Below are positions 11,029 to 19,402 of a DNA stretch of 58,201 bases, piece after piece (the first letter of the stretch is position 1; every line of letters begins with the position of its first letter). The stretch is from JASLBX01 sp035762665 (GTDB lineage: Bacteria; Actinomycetota; Actinomycetes; Jiangellales; Jiangellaceae). Made by a program: the position numbers and the translations under genes. The notes beneath the pieces are model-generated. The model searched no databases. It had not been told where the DNA came from and was given only the letters and a program-made list of their open reading frames with translations. The DNA is taken from contig DASTNZ010000068.1 in assembly GCA_035762665.1 (NCBI GenBank), positions 1 to 58,201 on the forward strand. The letters run 5' to 3'.

Positions 11029-11905
11029 TCGGGTGCGGTCTCTCGTCGAGACGAGGGTTAACCGTCCGGACACGGTGGCCGCCGCGGCCGCCCGGCGAGT
11101 CAAGCCGGACGGTCTGCTAGGTCCGTCGGGCAAGCTCATGGTGATCGCCGCCGATCACCCTGCGCGCGGCGTGCTCCGTGCCGGAGCTGATCCGATGGCC
11201 ATGGCCGACCGCGCCGACCTGCTGGACCGGCTCATCGTGGCGCTTAGCCGGCCCGGCGTGAACGGAGTCCTGGGCACCGCGGACATCCTGGAAGATCTGT
11301 TGCTGCTCGGCGCACTCGACGGCAAGGTCGTGGTCGGGTCGATGAACAGGGGCGGCCTGGCGGGAACCAGCTTCGAGCTGGACGACAGGTTCACCGGCTA
11401 CGACCCGAGGACCATCGAGGCGATGGGATTCGAGATGGGCAAGATGTTGCTGCGCATCGATCCCGAAGACCCGGCCACCGCGCGGACCCTCGAATCGTGT
11501 GCGCACGCAGTGTCCGACCTGGCATCGCGGCGGAAGATCGCGATGGTGGAGCCGTTCATCTCGCATCGCGTGGAAGGGCGAGTCCGCAACGATCTTTCCA
11601 CGGAGGCGGTGGTCCGGTCGGTCACGGTGGCGGCCGGGCTGGGAACGACCTCCGCCTACACCTGGCTCAAGCTGCCGGTCGTCGACGATGATCCAGCCGG
11701 TATGGAGCGGGTGCTGGGTGCCTCGACGTTGCCGGCCGTGCTGCTCGGCGGCGAAGTGCCCGATGACCCCGATGCCGCATTCGCGAGCTGGGAGAAGGTT
11801 CTGCGGTTCCCTACGGCGATGGGCCTGGTAGTGGGGCGGACGCTGCTGTATCCGCCGGACGGTGACGTGGTCGCAGCGGTCGACACGGCGGTGAGCCTGC
11901 TATGA
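11018..11905 (+). CDS. Cgl0159-type (beta/alpha)8 aldolase-fold protein
   Basis: The 295-residue protein resembles the Cgl0159 family of TIM-barrel proteins found in actinobacterial inositol clusters. These are related to DeoC/LacD-type class I aldolases. Features include GKLMVIAADHPARGVLRAGA near the start, VVGSMNRGGLAGTSFELDDR, and a strand with a buried lysine, SAYTWLKLPVV. By context it probably cleaves 2-deoxy-5-keto-gluconate 6-phosphate (the IolJ step), but this is inference. It overlaps iolC at its start and iolB at its end (ATGA). Confidence 0.82.
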   Translation: MSTDRVRSLVETRVNRPDTVAAAAARRVKPDGLLGPSGKLMVIAADHPARGVLRAGADPMAMADRADLLDRLIVALSRPGVNGVLGTADILEDLLLLGALDGKVVVGSMNRGGLAGTSFELDDRFTGYDPRTIEAMGFEMGKMLLRIDPEDPATARTLESCAHAVSDLASRRKIAMVEPFISHRVEGRVRNDLSTEAVVRSVTVAAGLGTTSAYTWLKLPVVDDDPAGMERVLGASTLPAVLLGGEVPDDPDAAFASWEKVLRFPTAMGLVVGRTLLYPPDGDVVAAVDTAVSLL

Positions 11906-12765
11906 ACGAGTTCCACCTCAGGGCGGGATCGACCGCTCGGGAGCCGTACCTGGTCGAGGTGGGAGAGCACACCGGCTGCCGGTGGACGTCTCTGCGCGTG
12001 GCCGAGTTGCCACCGGATTCGGCCCTGCGGTTCGGTACCGGCGAGGAGGAGATGTTCGTCCTGCCACTGGCGGGATCCTTCGACGTGACCTGTGACGGTC
12101 AGCGGTTCGAGCTGCGCGGCCGCCCCAACGTGTTCAGCGCCGCCACCGATACCGTCTACGTACCGCGTGACGCGCAGGTCGAGGTGAGCTCGCCCGCCGG
12201 CGGGCGATTCGCGCTGCCGGCAGCAGCGTGCAGCCAGCGGCTTGACGCGCGGCACCAGGCAGCGGCAGACGTCCCCGTCGAAATTCGGGGCACCGGTAAC
12301 GCCACCCGCCAGGTGAACAATTTCGGGTCCGCCGACACCTTCGAGGCCGACCGGTTGATCGCGGTCGAGGTCATCACGCCGGCCGGCAACTGGTCGTCCT
12401 ACCCGCCGCACAAGCACGACGAGGACGTTCCCGGCGAGGAGGCCGAACTCGAGGAGATCTACTACTTCGAGCTCAGCGACCCGCGCGGGTTCGGTTTCCA
12501 CCGCGTCTACGGGACGCCGAAGCGGCCGATCGACGTACTGGCCGAGGTTCGGGACGGTGACGTAGTGCTCGTGCCGCATGGGTGGCACGGCCCATCCGCG
12601 GCCGCGCCTGGTTACGACATGTACTACCTGAACGTCATGGCCGGCCCGGGTCGGACGCGCGAGTGGCTTATCCGAGACGACCCGGACCACGCCTGGGTCC
12701 GGACCGAATGGGCCGGCCAGCAAGCCGACCCCCGCCTCCCACTGACAACGCCCCGCCCGGTATGA
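11902..12765 (+). CDS. iolB: 5-deoxy-glucuronate isomerase
   Basis: The 287-residue KduI/IolB-family double-cupin isomerase converts 5-deoxy-D-glucuronate to 5-dehydro-2-deoxygluconate, the substrate of IolC. The metal-binding cupin motif is visible as SSYPPHKHDED, followed by EEIYYFEL and VPHGWHGP, which supply the expected His/Glu ligands. Its ATG overlaps the stop of the preceding gene by four bases, so the genes are translationally coupled. Length fits the family. Confidence 0.95.
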   Translation: MNEFHLRAGSTAREPYLVEVGEHTGCRWTSLRVAELPPDSALRFGTGEEEMFVLPLAGSFDVTCDGQRFELRGRPNVFSAATDTVYVPRDAQVEVSSPAGGRFALPAAACSQRLDARHQAAADVPVEIRGTGNATRQVNNFGSADTFEADRLIAVEVITPAGNWSSYPPHKHDEDVPGEEAELEEIYYFELSDPRGFGFHRVYGTPKRPIDVLAEVRDGDVVLVPHGWHGPSAAAPGYDMYYLNVMAGPGRTREWLIRDDPDHAWVRTEWAGQQADPRLPLTTPRPV

Positions 12766-12786
12766 GGGAGTGAAGGAGCAACGCAC

Positions 12787-14667
12787 ATGGCGCAGACGGT
12801 ACGGCTGACGGTCGGCCAGGCGATCGTCCGCTTCCTGCAGCAGCAGTACTCAGAGCGCGACGGCGTCGAGCAACGGTTCATCGAGGGCTGCTTCGGAATC
12901 TTCGGGCACGGCAACGTGGCCGGGCTCGGGCAGGCACTACTGGAATCCGAGCTGGACGACCCGAATGCGCTCCGCTACTACCAGGGGCGCAACGAGCAGG
13001 CGATGGTTCACGCCGCGGCCGCGTTCGCCCGGGTCCGCAACCGGATGGCCACGCTGGCCTGCACGTCGTCCATCGGGCCGGGCGCCACCAACATGGTCAC
13101 GGGTGCCGCGCTGGCCACGATCAACCGGCTGCCTGTGCTGCTGCTGCCGGGCGACGTGTTCGCAACGCGGGTCGCCAACCCGGTGCTGCAGGAGCTGGAG
13201 AGCCCGGCCGGTTACGACGTGTCGGTCAACGACACGTTCCGGCCCGTCTCGCGGTTCTTCGACCGGATTTGGCGGCCTGAGCAGTTGCCGGCCGCCCTGC
13301 TCGGTGCGATGCGGGTGCTCACCGATCCTGCCGAGACCGGTGCCGCGACGATCGCGCTGCCTCAGGACGTCCAGGCCGAGGCGTACGACTGGCCGATCGA
13401 GCTGTTCCAGCGCCGGGTGTGGCACGTACCCCGCCCCACTGGCGACCCGGCGGCACTGGAACGGGCCGCCGTCGCCGTACAGTCGGCCGAACGCCCACTG
13501 CTGGTCGCCGGTGGAGGGGTCAAGTACAGCGATGCCACGGCGGCACTCCGCGCACTCGCAGAAGCCACCGGGATACCCGTTGCCGAGACCCAGGCGGGCA
13601 AGGGATCGCTGCCATACGATCACCTTCTTGCGCTGGGTGCGGTCGGAAGCACGGGGACGACCGCCGCCAATCGGATTGCGGCTGATGCCGACCTGGTCAT
13701 CGGCGTCGGTACCCGGTACAGCGACTTCACCACGGCCTCGCGGACGGCGTTCCGCCACCCGGAAGTCAGATTCGTCAACATCAACATTGCGGCTTTTGAC
13801 GCGGCGAAGCATGCCGGCATCGCGCTGGTTGCGGATGCCAGAGCAGCGTTGACCGCACTGGCTGCCGAGCTGGCCGGCTACGAGACACCGGCGGGGTACC
13901 GGCAGCGCGTTCGCGAGCTTGCCGCAGAATGGGACGCCACCGTCGAGCAGGCCTATACGCTCGGCCACTCGCCCCGGCCCGCCCAGTCCGAGGTCATCGG
14001 CGTGGTCAACGACGTCTCCGGTCCGCGCGACATCGTGCTGTGCGCAGCCGGGTCGATGCCCGGCGACCTGCACAAACTGTGGCGGACCCGCGACCCGCTC
14101 GGTTACCACGTGGAGTACGGCTACTCGTGCATGGGCTACGAGATCGCCGGAGGTCTCGGTGCGAAGCTGGGCGCGCCCGATCGCGACGTCTACGTGATGG
14201 TGGGCGACGGGTCATACCTGATGATGGCGACCGAGCTCGTCACCGCCGTCGCCGAAGGGATCAAGCTGATCGTGGTTCTGGTCGACAACCATGGGTTCGC
14301 CTCGATCGGATCGCTGTCCGAGTCGGTGGGTGCCCAGCGGTTCGGCACGGCGTACCGGTCCCGCAATCCAGGGACTGGACGGCTGGACGGTGACATGTTG
14401 CCAGTCGACCTAGCGGCGAACGCCGAAAGCCTCGGCGTGGAGGTCCGCCGGGCGAGCGACATCAAGGAACTGCGGGAGGCGCTGATCGAAGCCCAGACGG
14501 CCAGCGGGCCGTTCCTCGTGCGAATCGAGACCGACCCGCTGATTGCGGCGCCGGACAGTGCTGCGTGGTGGGACGTGCCCGTAGCCGAGGTGTCGGAGCT
14601 GGCGTCGACACAAGAAGCTCTCCGTGCGTACCAAGAAGGCAAGGCCGCCCAGCGCCCGTACCTGTAG
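12787..14667 (+). CDS. iolD: 3D-(3,5/4)-trihydroxycyclohexane-1,2-dione hydrolase
   Basis: The 626-residue thiamine-diphosphate enzyme opens the ring of the inositol-derived diketone to give 5-deoxy-glucuronate. The N-terminal pyrimidine-binding domain includes the GRNEQAMVHAAAAFAR segment. The C-terminal cofactor motif is GDGSYLMMATEL followed by LVDNHGFASIGSLSES. ATG 12787 has AAGGAG eight bases upstream. It closes the iol run. iolG, iolE, iolA and an inositol importer are absent from this window, so they must be elsewhere if the pathway is complete. Confidence 0.96.
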   Translation: MAQTVRLTVGQAIVRFLQQQYSERDGVEQRFIEGCFGIFGHGNVAGLGQALLESELDDPNALRYYQGRNEQAMVHAAAAFARVRNRMATLACTSSIGPGATNMVTGAALATINRLPVLLLPGDVFATRVANPVLQELESPAGYDVSVNDTFRPVSRFFDRIWRPEQLPAALLGAMRVLTDPAETGAATIALPQDVQAEAYDWPIELFQRRVWHVPRPTGDPAALERAAVAVQSAERPLLVAGGGVKYSDATAALRALAEATGIPVAETQAGKGSLPYDHLLALGAVGSTGTTAANRIAADADLVIGVGTRYSDFTTASRTAFRHPEVRFVNINIAAFDAAKHAGIALVADARAALTALAAELAGYETPAGYRQRVRELAAEWDATVEQAYTLGHSPRPAQSEVIGVVNDVSGPRDIVLCAAGSMPGDLHKLWRTRDPLGYHVEYGYSCMGYEIAGGLGAKLGAPDRDVYVMVGDGSYLMMATELVTAVAEGIKLIVVLVDNHGFASIGSLSESVGAQRFGTAYRSRNPGTGRLDGDMLPVDLAANAESLGVEVRRASDIKELREALIEAQTASGPFLVRIETDPLIAAPDSAAWWDVPVAEVSELASTQEALRAYQEGKAAQRPYL

Positions 14668-14753
14668 ATCACGGACTGAGAACAGGGGTTCACGACGCCG
14701 GTCTCTGCGGGTAGCGTCGAGGCAACACGATCTTTCACAAGGAGTGATTTTCG

Positions 14754-15290
14754 GTGTCTTATCTGCGTGCCTCGCTGGTCGCGTCGGCCATCCTCCTGGC
14801 CGGGTTGTTGGCAGCTCCTGCTGCAACGGCTGGTACTCCGTCCGCAGAAAGCAGCGGTGAAGCATGCGCGGTCGGTGTCGCGCCGGTCGTGCTCACCGCG
14901 ATCGAGACCACCGCCGCACCCATCCCGGAGCCGGTCGTCGACTGCTTCCCGAGCTTCGGTGAGGCCGTCGAATTCGCGACTGGTGGCGAGCTCAGCGCTT
15001 CGGTCGTGCTGGGCTACGAGTACAAGGGGACCAGCTACACGGGTGGCAGCCTGGTGCTCTACGGGACGAGTGGTTCCGGATGCGGCAGTGGGTCGACTTA
15101 CGGGTTCTCGTCCATGCCGTCGGGCTGGAGCGACGTCATCAGCTCGGCCAAGGTCTTCGCCAGCTGCTGGAGCACGCACTATGACTACACCGGCTACTCG
15201 GGTGACCGCCGCACGTGCTACGGATCGTGCTCCTCGCTCGGCACGATGAACAACCGGACGTCGTCCATCCTCTTCAGGCCCCGCAGCTAG
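14754..15290 (+). CDS. Secreted I36/beta-gamma-crystallin-like protein
   Basis: The 178-residue exported protein has a clear signal peptide (LRASLVASAILLAGLLAAPAATA, cleavage after about residue 26). The mature C-terminal 90 residues are Gly/Ser/Tyr-rich with paired cysteines (GTSGSGCGSGS, FASCWSTHYDY, RTCYGSCSS). They resemble the peptidase-inhibitor I36/crystallin fold seen in actinobacterial secreted proteins. GTG 14754 is preceded by AAGGAGTGATT. Its convergent neighbour is a serpin lipoprotein, a second protease-inhibitor-type protein. Inhibitory activity is inferred, not shown. Confidence 0.7.
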   Translation: MSYLRASLVASAILLAGLLAAPAATAGTPSAESSGEACAVGVAPVVLTAIETTAAPIPEPVVDCFPSFGEAVEFATGGELSASVVLGYEYKGTSYTGGSLVLYGTSGSGCGSGSTYGFSSMPSGWSDVISSAKVFASCWSTHYDYTGYSGDRRTCYGSCSSLGTMNNRTSSILFRPRS

Positions 15291-15300
15291 CGCGGCAAGG

Positions 15301-16560
15301 TCATGCGGTCGGGTCTGTCACCTGGCCGGCGAACAGGACGAGCCCGCTCTCGCGATGCCGGACGAGGTAGAGGAAGGGGTGGTCGGCAGCGACGACCAGC
15401 TCCGGTTCCGGCGCGCCGCTTTCCTCGAACCCGAGTGCGGTGGCCGCAGCGGCGACCGTTCCCCACTCGTCGACCGCGATGTCGGCGCCGTGCACTGCCT
15501 CGCCGAGGAAAACGCCCGCGGCGATCGCCGGGTAGTGGCCCGGGGCTACGCCGCTGGCCTCCAGCCAGCCCATCAGATCCAGTTCTGTGCGGGTCCGCCA
15601 AGCGGGAAGCCGGAGCTCGTAGGGTCCCCTCGTGAACGTGGCGTCGATCTCGTCGAGGAACGCCTGATCGAGACCGTCTCGCAGCTCGGCGAAGCGGCCT
15701 TCGTCCGGCATTATGACGAGCATCGAGAGCTCGCCTCCGGCGTACGGTATTTCTGCCCCGACGTAGCCGTCGCCCGCGCCGCGCAGGTCATCGAGCTCCA
15801 GTTCCTGCATGAACTCCATATCGACGGTGCTGCCGTCCAGCCGAGTGAACTGCCCGGTGATTGGAGGGTACTTGCCGAACGGCCTTGCCCAGCGAGCCTT
15901 AAAGTACAGGGTGTCGGTGAGCACCAAGACGGTCTCTCTTGGCTTTATGAAACCGTCGGGAAGCAGCTCCGGGATCAATCCTTCGGTCTGCTCACCCACC
16001 CAGCCGTTTATTCGGTTCCGGCTTCCATCGGGATCGTTCAGGAAGTCGAGCGGCTCAACCCCCGCGTTGTGGTAGGTGGCCAGCAGTTCGAGCCAGTCTG
16101 GATCTGGCTCGACGTCCACCCGCGGCCAGATCCGATCGGCGATCACGACAGTGATGTCGTCTCCTTGGGCAGCCGCCAGTTGCTGGTCAAGGTTGTTCCA
16201 TGCCTCATGGGGCGCCTGCTCCGCGGCCAACTCGAGCACGTCTTCGATGGCAGCCGCGGTCGCGTTGTCGGCCGCAGCGTGCGCCATCAGCAGGGCATGG
16301 CTAATGCTCGCCGGCGAGAACACCACGTTGTCCTCGACCGGCAGGGTTCGCAGCAGGGCGAAGCCGGCGGCGTTGAACCCAGCCGCGAGCGCCTCGACCG
16401 GGCCGTCGGGACGGGCGGCTGGCCGCTCGACAGCAGGATCGCCAACGGGCTGCTCACCCGCACTGGTCGCCGGAGCATCACGGGAGCCACACGCGGCGAG
16501 CAGCAGGACGGCAGTCACCAGCAACGGCCAGTACCTCATGGGGGTTGGACGCGCGCTCAC
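15301..16560 (-). CDS. Serpin lipoprotein
   Basis: The 419-residue serpin has a lipoprotein signal (VTAVLLLAACGS, lipobox Cys near residue 25). Family features are NVVFSPASISHALLMAHAAA, ILTDTLYFKARW-like text, and the reactive-loop hinge DEWGTVAAAATALGF near 364-378. Counting from the hinge Glu as P17, P1 falls near Ser381 in an acidic EESG stretch, unlike a trypsin-inhibitor Arg/Lys. Serpins trap serine or cysteine proteases; this one would act at the outer face of the membrane. GTG 16560 is used, although ATG 16539 is possible. It is convergent with the I36-like gene. Confidence 0.92.
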   Translation of the reverse strand: MSARPTPMRYWPLLVTAVLLLAACGSRDAPATSAGEQPVGDPAVERPAARPDGPVEALAAGFNAAGFALLRTLPVEDNVVFSPASISHALLMAHAAADNATAAAIEDVLELAAEQAPHEAWNNLDQQLAAAQGDDITVVIADRIWPRVDVEPDPDWLELLATYHNAGVEPLDFLNDPDGSRNRINGWVGEQTEGLIPELLPDGFIKPRETVLVLTDTLYFKARWARPFGKYPPITGQFTRLDGSTVDMEFMQELELDDLRGAGDGYVGAEIPYAGGELSMLVIMPDEGRFAELRDGLDQAFLDEIDATFTRGPYELRLPAWRTRTELDLMGWLEASGVAPGHYPAIAAGVFLGEAVHGADIAVDEWGTVAAAATALGFEESGAPEPELVVAADHPFLYLVRHRESGLVLFAGQVTDPTA

Positions 16561-16596
16561 CGCGACTGGTTCCTGCCCGTGACACGATCCTGCCCG

Positions 16597-17133
16597 CTAC
16601 GGCTGCTCCAGCCGTAGCGGCAGGTCGAGCTCGCCGCAGGCGGCGGCGCCCGGAACCACAGCAGCCGATCCGTCCGGCATGACGCAGACGGACAGCTCCG
16701 CCGGGACGGCCGCACGGCGAGCAGGGTCCGGGTCCGGGAGCGGTGCGCCTATCTCAGCCGAAGGGTCGAGGATGCCCTGCCGCCAGGCCTCCTCGCATGC
16801 GGCACGTGCATCTTCGACCGACACCGGCCCGCCTTGCGACGCAGTGGCAGCGACCGCCGTGCCCGGGTAGTTACCCTGAGCGTCCAACTCGGCCCGGGCG
16901 AGGCAGTGCACCAGGCTTGAGTCGGTCACCGGCTCCCGGGTAAGGACGATGGCCGCGGCGGTTCCGCCCGCCAGCGCTACCGCAGCGCCGAGCCCGGCCG
17001 CGATGGGCACCCTGACCCTGGCCGAACGGTGTTTCTCGTTGGCCACCGCGAACTCGATCAGTTCGCGCATCGCCGCCTGACGTGCCGGCTCCAACGGCGG
17101 CACGTTCGGGGGCGGTAACGGCATTTGGCTCAT
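16597..17133 (-). CDS. Putative membrane partner of ECF sigma factor
   Basis: The roughly 178-residue protein has a short cytoplasmic N-terminus, one membrane helix at about residues 44-66 (PIAAGLGAAVALAGGTAAAIVL), and an extracytoplasmic region with four cysteines in two groups (HCLARAELD, RAACEEAW, SVCVMPD, AACGELD). It begins four bases after the sigma stop. The in-frame ATG at 17124 has a better-spaced GGAG than ATG 17133. The position suggests an anti-sigma factor, but the HxxxCxxC zinc motif of the ZAS family is absent. It could instead be an unrelated redox-sensitive membrane protein. Confidence 0.6.
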   Translation of the reverse strand: MSQMPLPPPNVPPLEPARQAAMRELIEFAVANEKHRSARVRVPIAAGLGAAVALAGGTAAAIVLTREPVTDSSLVHCLARAELDAQGNYPGTAVAATASQGGPVSVEDARAACEEAWRQGILDPSAEIGAPLPDPDPARRAAVPAELSVCVMPDGSAAVVPGAAACGELDLPLRLEQP

Positions 17134-17136
17134 CTC

Positions 17137-17763
17137 CTAGACGTTCTGCGTGGACGATCGGCGGGAGGCGGACATCCGCTGGCGGTTCGGCCGCTCGCGC
17201 TCGGCGAGCTCGCTGACCCGCTGGCGGGCCCGGTCGAGCCGCGACTTGACCGTTCCGGTCGGAATGCCGAGAGCGAGCGCGGCGTGTTCGTGGCTGAGCT
17301 CCTGCCACACGCACAAGGCCAGGACATCTTGCTCGGCCGGCCGGAGTTGGCGAAACGCAGCGAGGACGTGGGCTCCATCACGCTCCAGATCCGAATCGTC
17401 ATCGGACTGATCAGCGGACTCCTCGTCGACGGGTAGTGGCGGCAGCTTGGCCAGCAGGCTCCGATGGCGGCGCAACGTGCGCCCCCGGTTCCTGACGGCT
17501 TGGTTCGCCACTGCGAAGAGCCAGGGAAGCACCGAGTCGTCCTCGGTGAAGACCACCTCGTTGCGGCGGCGCCACGCCTCGAGAAAGACGACGGCCGTGA
17601 GGGCTTCGGCTTCACCGCGATTGTCGACCTGGGCGTGGACGTGCCCGTGGATCCTGGTGGCGTACCGGTCGAACAGCTCTCCGAGTGGGGACGGATTCGT
17701 GCTTTGCGCCCGAGCCCAAAGCTCAGCGTCAGACGGTTCGTTCCCGTCAGGGTCGTCGACCAC
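17137..17763 (-). CDS. ECF RNA polymerase sigma factor
   Basis: The 208-residue sigma-70 family factor has region 2 (PLGELFDRYATRIHGHVHAQ, then VVFLEAWRRRNEVVF and VLPWLFAVANQAVRNRGRTL). Region 4 follows (LRPAEQDVLALCVWQELSHE, then LGIPTGTVKSRLDRARQRV). It is co-transcribed with a membrane protein that may be its anti-sigma factor. The upstream divergent gene is a sugar-binding lipoprotein about 205 bases away. The signal sensed cannot be told from sequence. The GTG start at 17763 has a GGAG unusually close to it, so the exact start is uncertain. Confidence 0.9.
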   Translation of the reverse strand: MVDDPDGNEPSDAELWARAQSTNPSPLGELFDRYATRIHGHVHAQVDNRGEAEALTAVVFLEAWRRRNEVVFTEDDSVLPWLFAVANQAVRNRGRTLRRHRSLLAKLPPLPVDEESADQSDDDSDLERDGAHVLAAFRQLRPAEQDVLALCVWQELSHEHAALALGIPTGTVKSRLDRARQRVSELAERERPNRQRMSASRRSSTQNV

Positions 17764-17855
17764 GCTCCAATGTGCGCAGTCCCTCTCGCCGTAAGCCCGA
17801 TTGGCCCAAGGTGCGCGCCATTAGTTCGGGTTGTTATCGGATCGTGACGAGGGCG

Positions 17856-17902
17856 CTACTGGTAAGAAGCTGTCCAGTAGTGGCACTGTACTAGTAAGAA
17901 AC
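17856..17902 (+). promoter_or_regulatory. Repeats upstream of sugar ABC operon
   Basis: TACTGGTAAGAAGC (17857-17870) is repeated as TACTAGTAAGAAAC (17889-17902), exactly 32 bases later, close to three helical turns. CTACTGG (17856-17862) also pairs with CCAGTAG (17874-17880) across 11 bases. The pair lies 67-113 bases upstream of the binding-protein start, in an AT-richer pocket. It is probably a regulator binding site. Confidence 0.5.
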
Positions 17903-17968
17903 CTAACCAGTCGTGCTGGCACGACCCCTGGTGCCGAACCCGGCCCCAAGACAGGGAGGGACAACATC

Positions 17969-19273
17969 GTGAGACGAGCAAGCTTCCTTGCCGCCGGTAT
18001 CGGCGCGGCCCTCATCTTCGCCGCCTGTGGTGGCGACGACGAACCGACCGCCGAGTCCGACGAGCCCGACGCCACTGAGGAGCCGGAAGCCGAGGCGCCC
18101 GAGCCGGCCGACCTCCGGTTGTGGGTCAACGGCACCGACACCCCGCAGGAGATGCGGGACTGGCTGGTGACGACGTTCGAGGAGCAGAATCCGGGTTCCA
18201 CGCTAACCATCGAGGAGCAGGCCTGGGAGGGCCTGGTGGAGCGGCTGACCACGTCGCTGGCCAGCCCGACGGAGACGCCGGACGTTGTCGAGGTCGGGAA
18301 CACCCAGGCTCCGACGTTCACCAACGTCGGCGCGTTCCTGCCACTAACCGACGATCAGGTGGCCGAGCTCGGTGGGTCGGACTTGTTGCCCGGCTTCGTG
18401 GAGGCCGGCACGGCCGACGGCGTGGTATCCGCCGTGCCGCTGTACGCCGGCTCCAAGGTCGTGTTCTACCGGACCGACATATTCGAGGAGGCCGGCGTCG
18501 AGGTGCCGACGACACTCGACGAGTTCATTGAGGTGGCCGAGACGCTGACCGCCGCCAGCGACAACCCGAACTTCTCGGGCTTCTACTTTCCTGGCGCGGA
18601 CTGGCGTAACGCCGTCGCCTTCATCTGGGACGCCGGGGGCGACCTGGCGCTCCAGAACGGCGACAGCTGGGAGGGCTCACTGTCGATACCCGAATCGCAG
18701 GCCGGCCTCGAGGTCGTCGAGCAGCTATTCGCCCAGTCGAACGCACCGAAGGACGGCGACGAGGCGGAATCGTGGATCCCGTGGTGTGCGGACGAGATCG
18801 GCATGCTTTCCGCGCCGGGCTGGGCCCACGGAGTCATCCAGGACCCGGAGGCCGGCTGCCCCGGTACCCCAGCCGGTGACAACATCGGCGCGTTCGCGCT
18901 GCCGGGCAGCAACGGTCCCGCGCCGGTGCTGCTTGGTGGCTCCAACGTCGCGATCTCTGCCCAGTCGCAGCACCCGGAGCTCGCGTACGAGCTGCTCAAG
19001 CTGATCCTGAGCGATGAGTTCCAGGCGCAGTACGCGCAGAACGGCCTCACGCCGGCCAAGATCTCCCTGACCTCGGAGATGGAGGACAACGAGATCAATG
19101 CCGCGGCGATCGAGGCCGCAGCTACTGCCAAGCTGACGCCCGCCGCGGAGAACTGGGCGAGTGTCGAGGGAGCGCGGATCCTGGAGGACTTCTTCATCGG
19201 CATCGCTACCGGCGGAGACGCCGCCCAGCTCTCGGCAGAGGCCGATACCGCGATCACGGAGACGCTGAACTAG
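17969..19273 (+). CDS. Sugar ABC transporter substrate-binding lipoprotein
   Basis: The 434-residue family-1 extracellular binding protein has a lipoprotein signal (FLAAGIGAALIFAACGG) followed by an Asp/Glu/Pro linker. The mature protein starts ADLRLWVNGTDTPQEMRDW and includes EVGNTQAPTFTNVGAFLPL and VSAVPLYAGSKVVFYR, as in carbohydrate binding proteins. The start is GTG 17969 behind AGGGAGG; an in-frame extension to 17831 lies inside the promoter repeats. Two permease genes and a GH3 hexosaminidase follow, so N-acetylglucosamine or chitobiose is a reasonable ligand, by context only. No ATPase gene is present; a shared MsiK-type ATPase is typical. Confidence 0.9.
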   Translation: MRRASFLAAGIGAALIFAACGGDDEPTAESDEPDATEEPEAEAPEPADLRLWVNGTDTPQEMRDWLVTTFEEQNPGSTLTIEEQAWEGLVERLTTSLASPTETPDVVEVGNTQAPTFTNVGAFLPLTDDQVAELGGSDLLPGFVEAGTADGVVSAVPLYAGSKVVFYRTDIFEEAGVEVPTTLDEFIEVAETLTAASDNPNFSGFYFPGADWRNAVAFIWDAGGDLALQNGDSWEGSLSIPESQAGLEVVEQLFAQSNAPKDGDEAESWIPWCADEIGMLSAPGWAHGVIQDPEAGCPGTPAGDNIGAFALPGSNGPAPVLLGGSNVAISAQSQHPELAYELLKLILSDEFQAQYAQNGLTPAKISLTSEMEDNEINAAAIEAAATAKLTPAAENWASVEGARILEDFFIGIATGGDAAQLSAEADTAITETLN

Positions 19274-19283
19274 TCGCCCGCGA

Positions 19284-19330
19284 ATCTTGCGACAATCCAC
19301 AGAGTCAATGGCTGTGGATTGTCGCAAGAT
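19284..19330. repeat. Palindromic repeat, family 2, copy 2
   Basis: ATCTTGCGACAATCCACAG (19284-19302) and its exact complement (19312-19330) form a 19-bp perfect stem with a nine-base loop. It lies between the binding protein and the first permease, where such hairpins commonly protect the upstream mRNA and lower permease expression. The arm motif is shared with 9964-10006. Confidence 0.85.
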
Positions 19331-19402
19331 CGGCGGCCCTAGCGCCCGCCCCGCCGGGCCCCATTGCGCCACTTAACCGACCAACCCGAAGGAGGCCCCG
19401 CC

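Noticed and set aside
12937..14109. 390-codon minus-strand frame within iolD
   Set aside because: Antisense shadow of a clear ThDP enzyme; composition is Arg/Gly/Val-rich with no domain.
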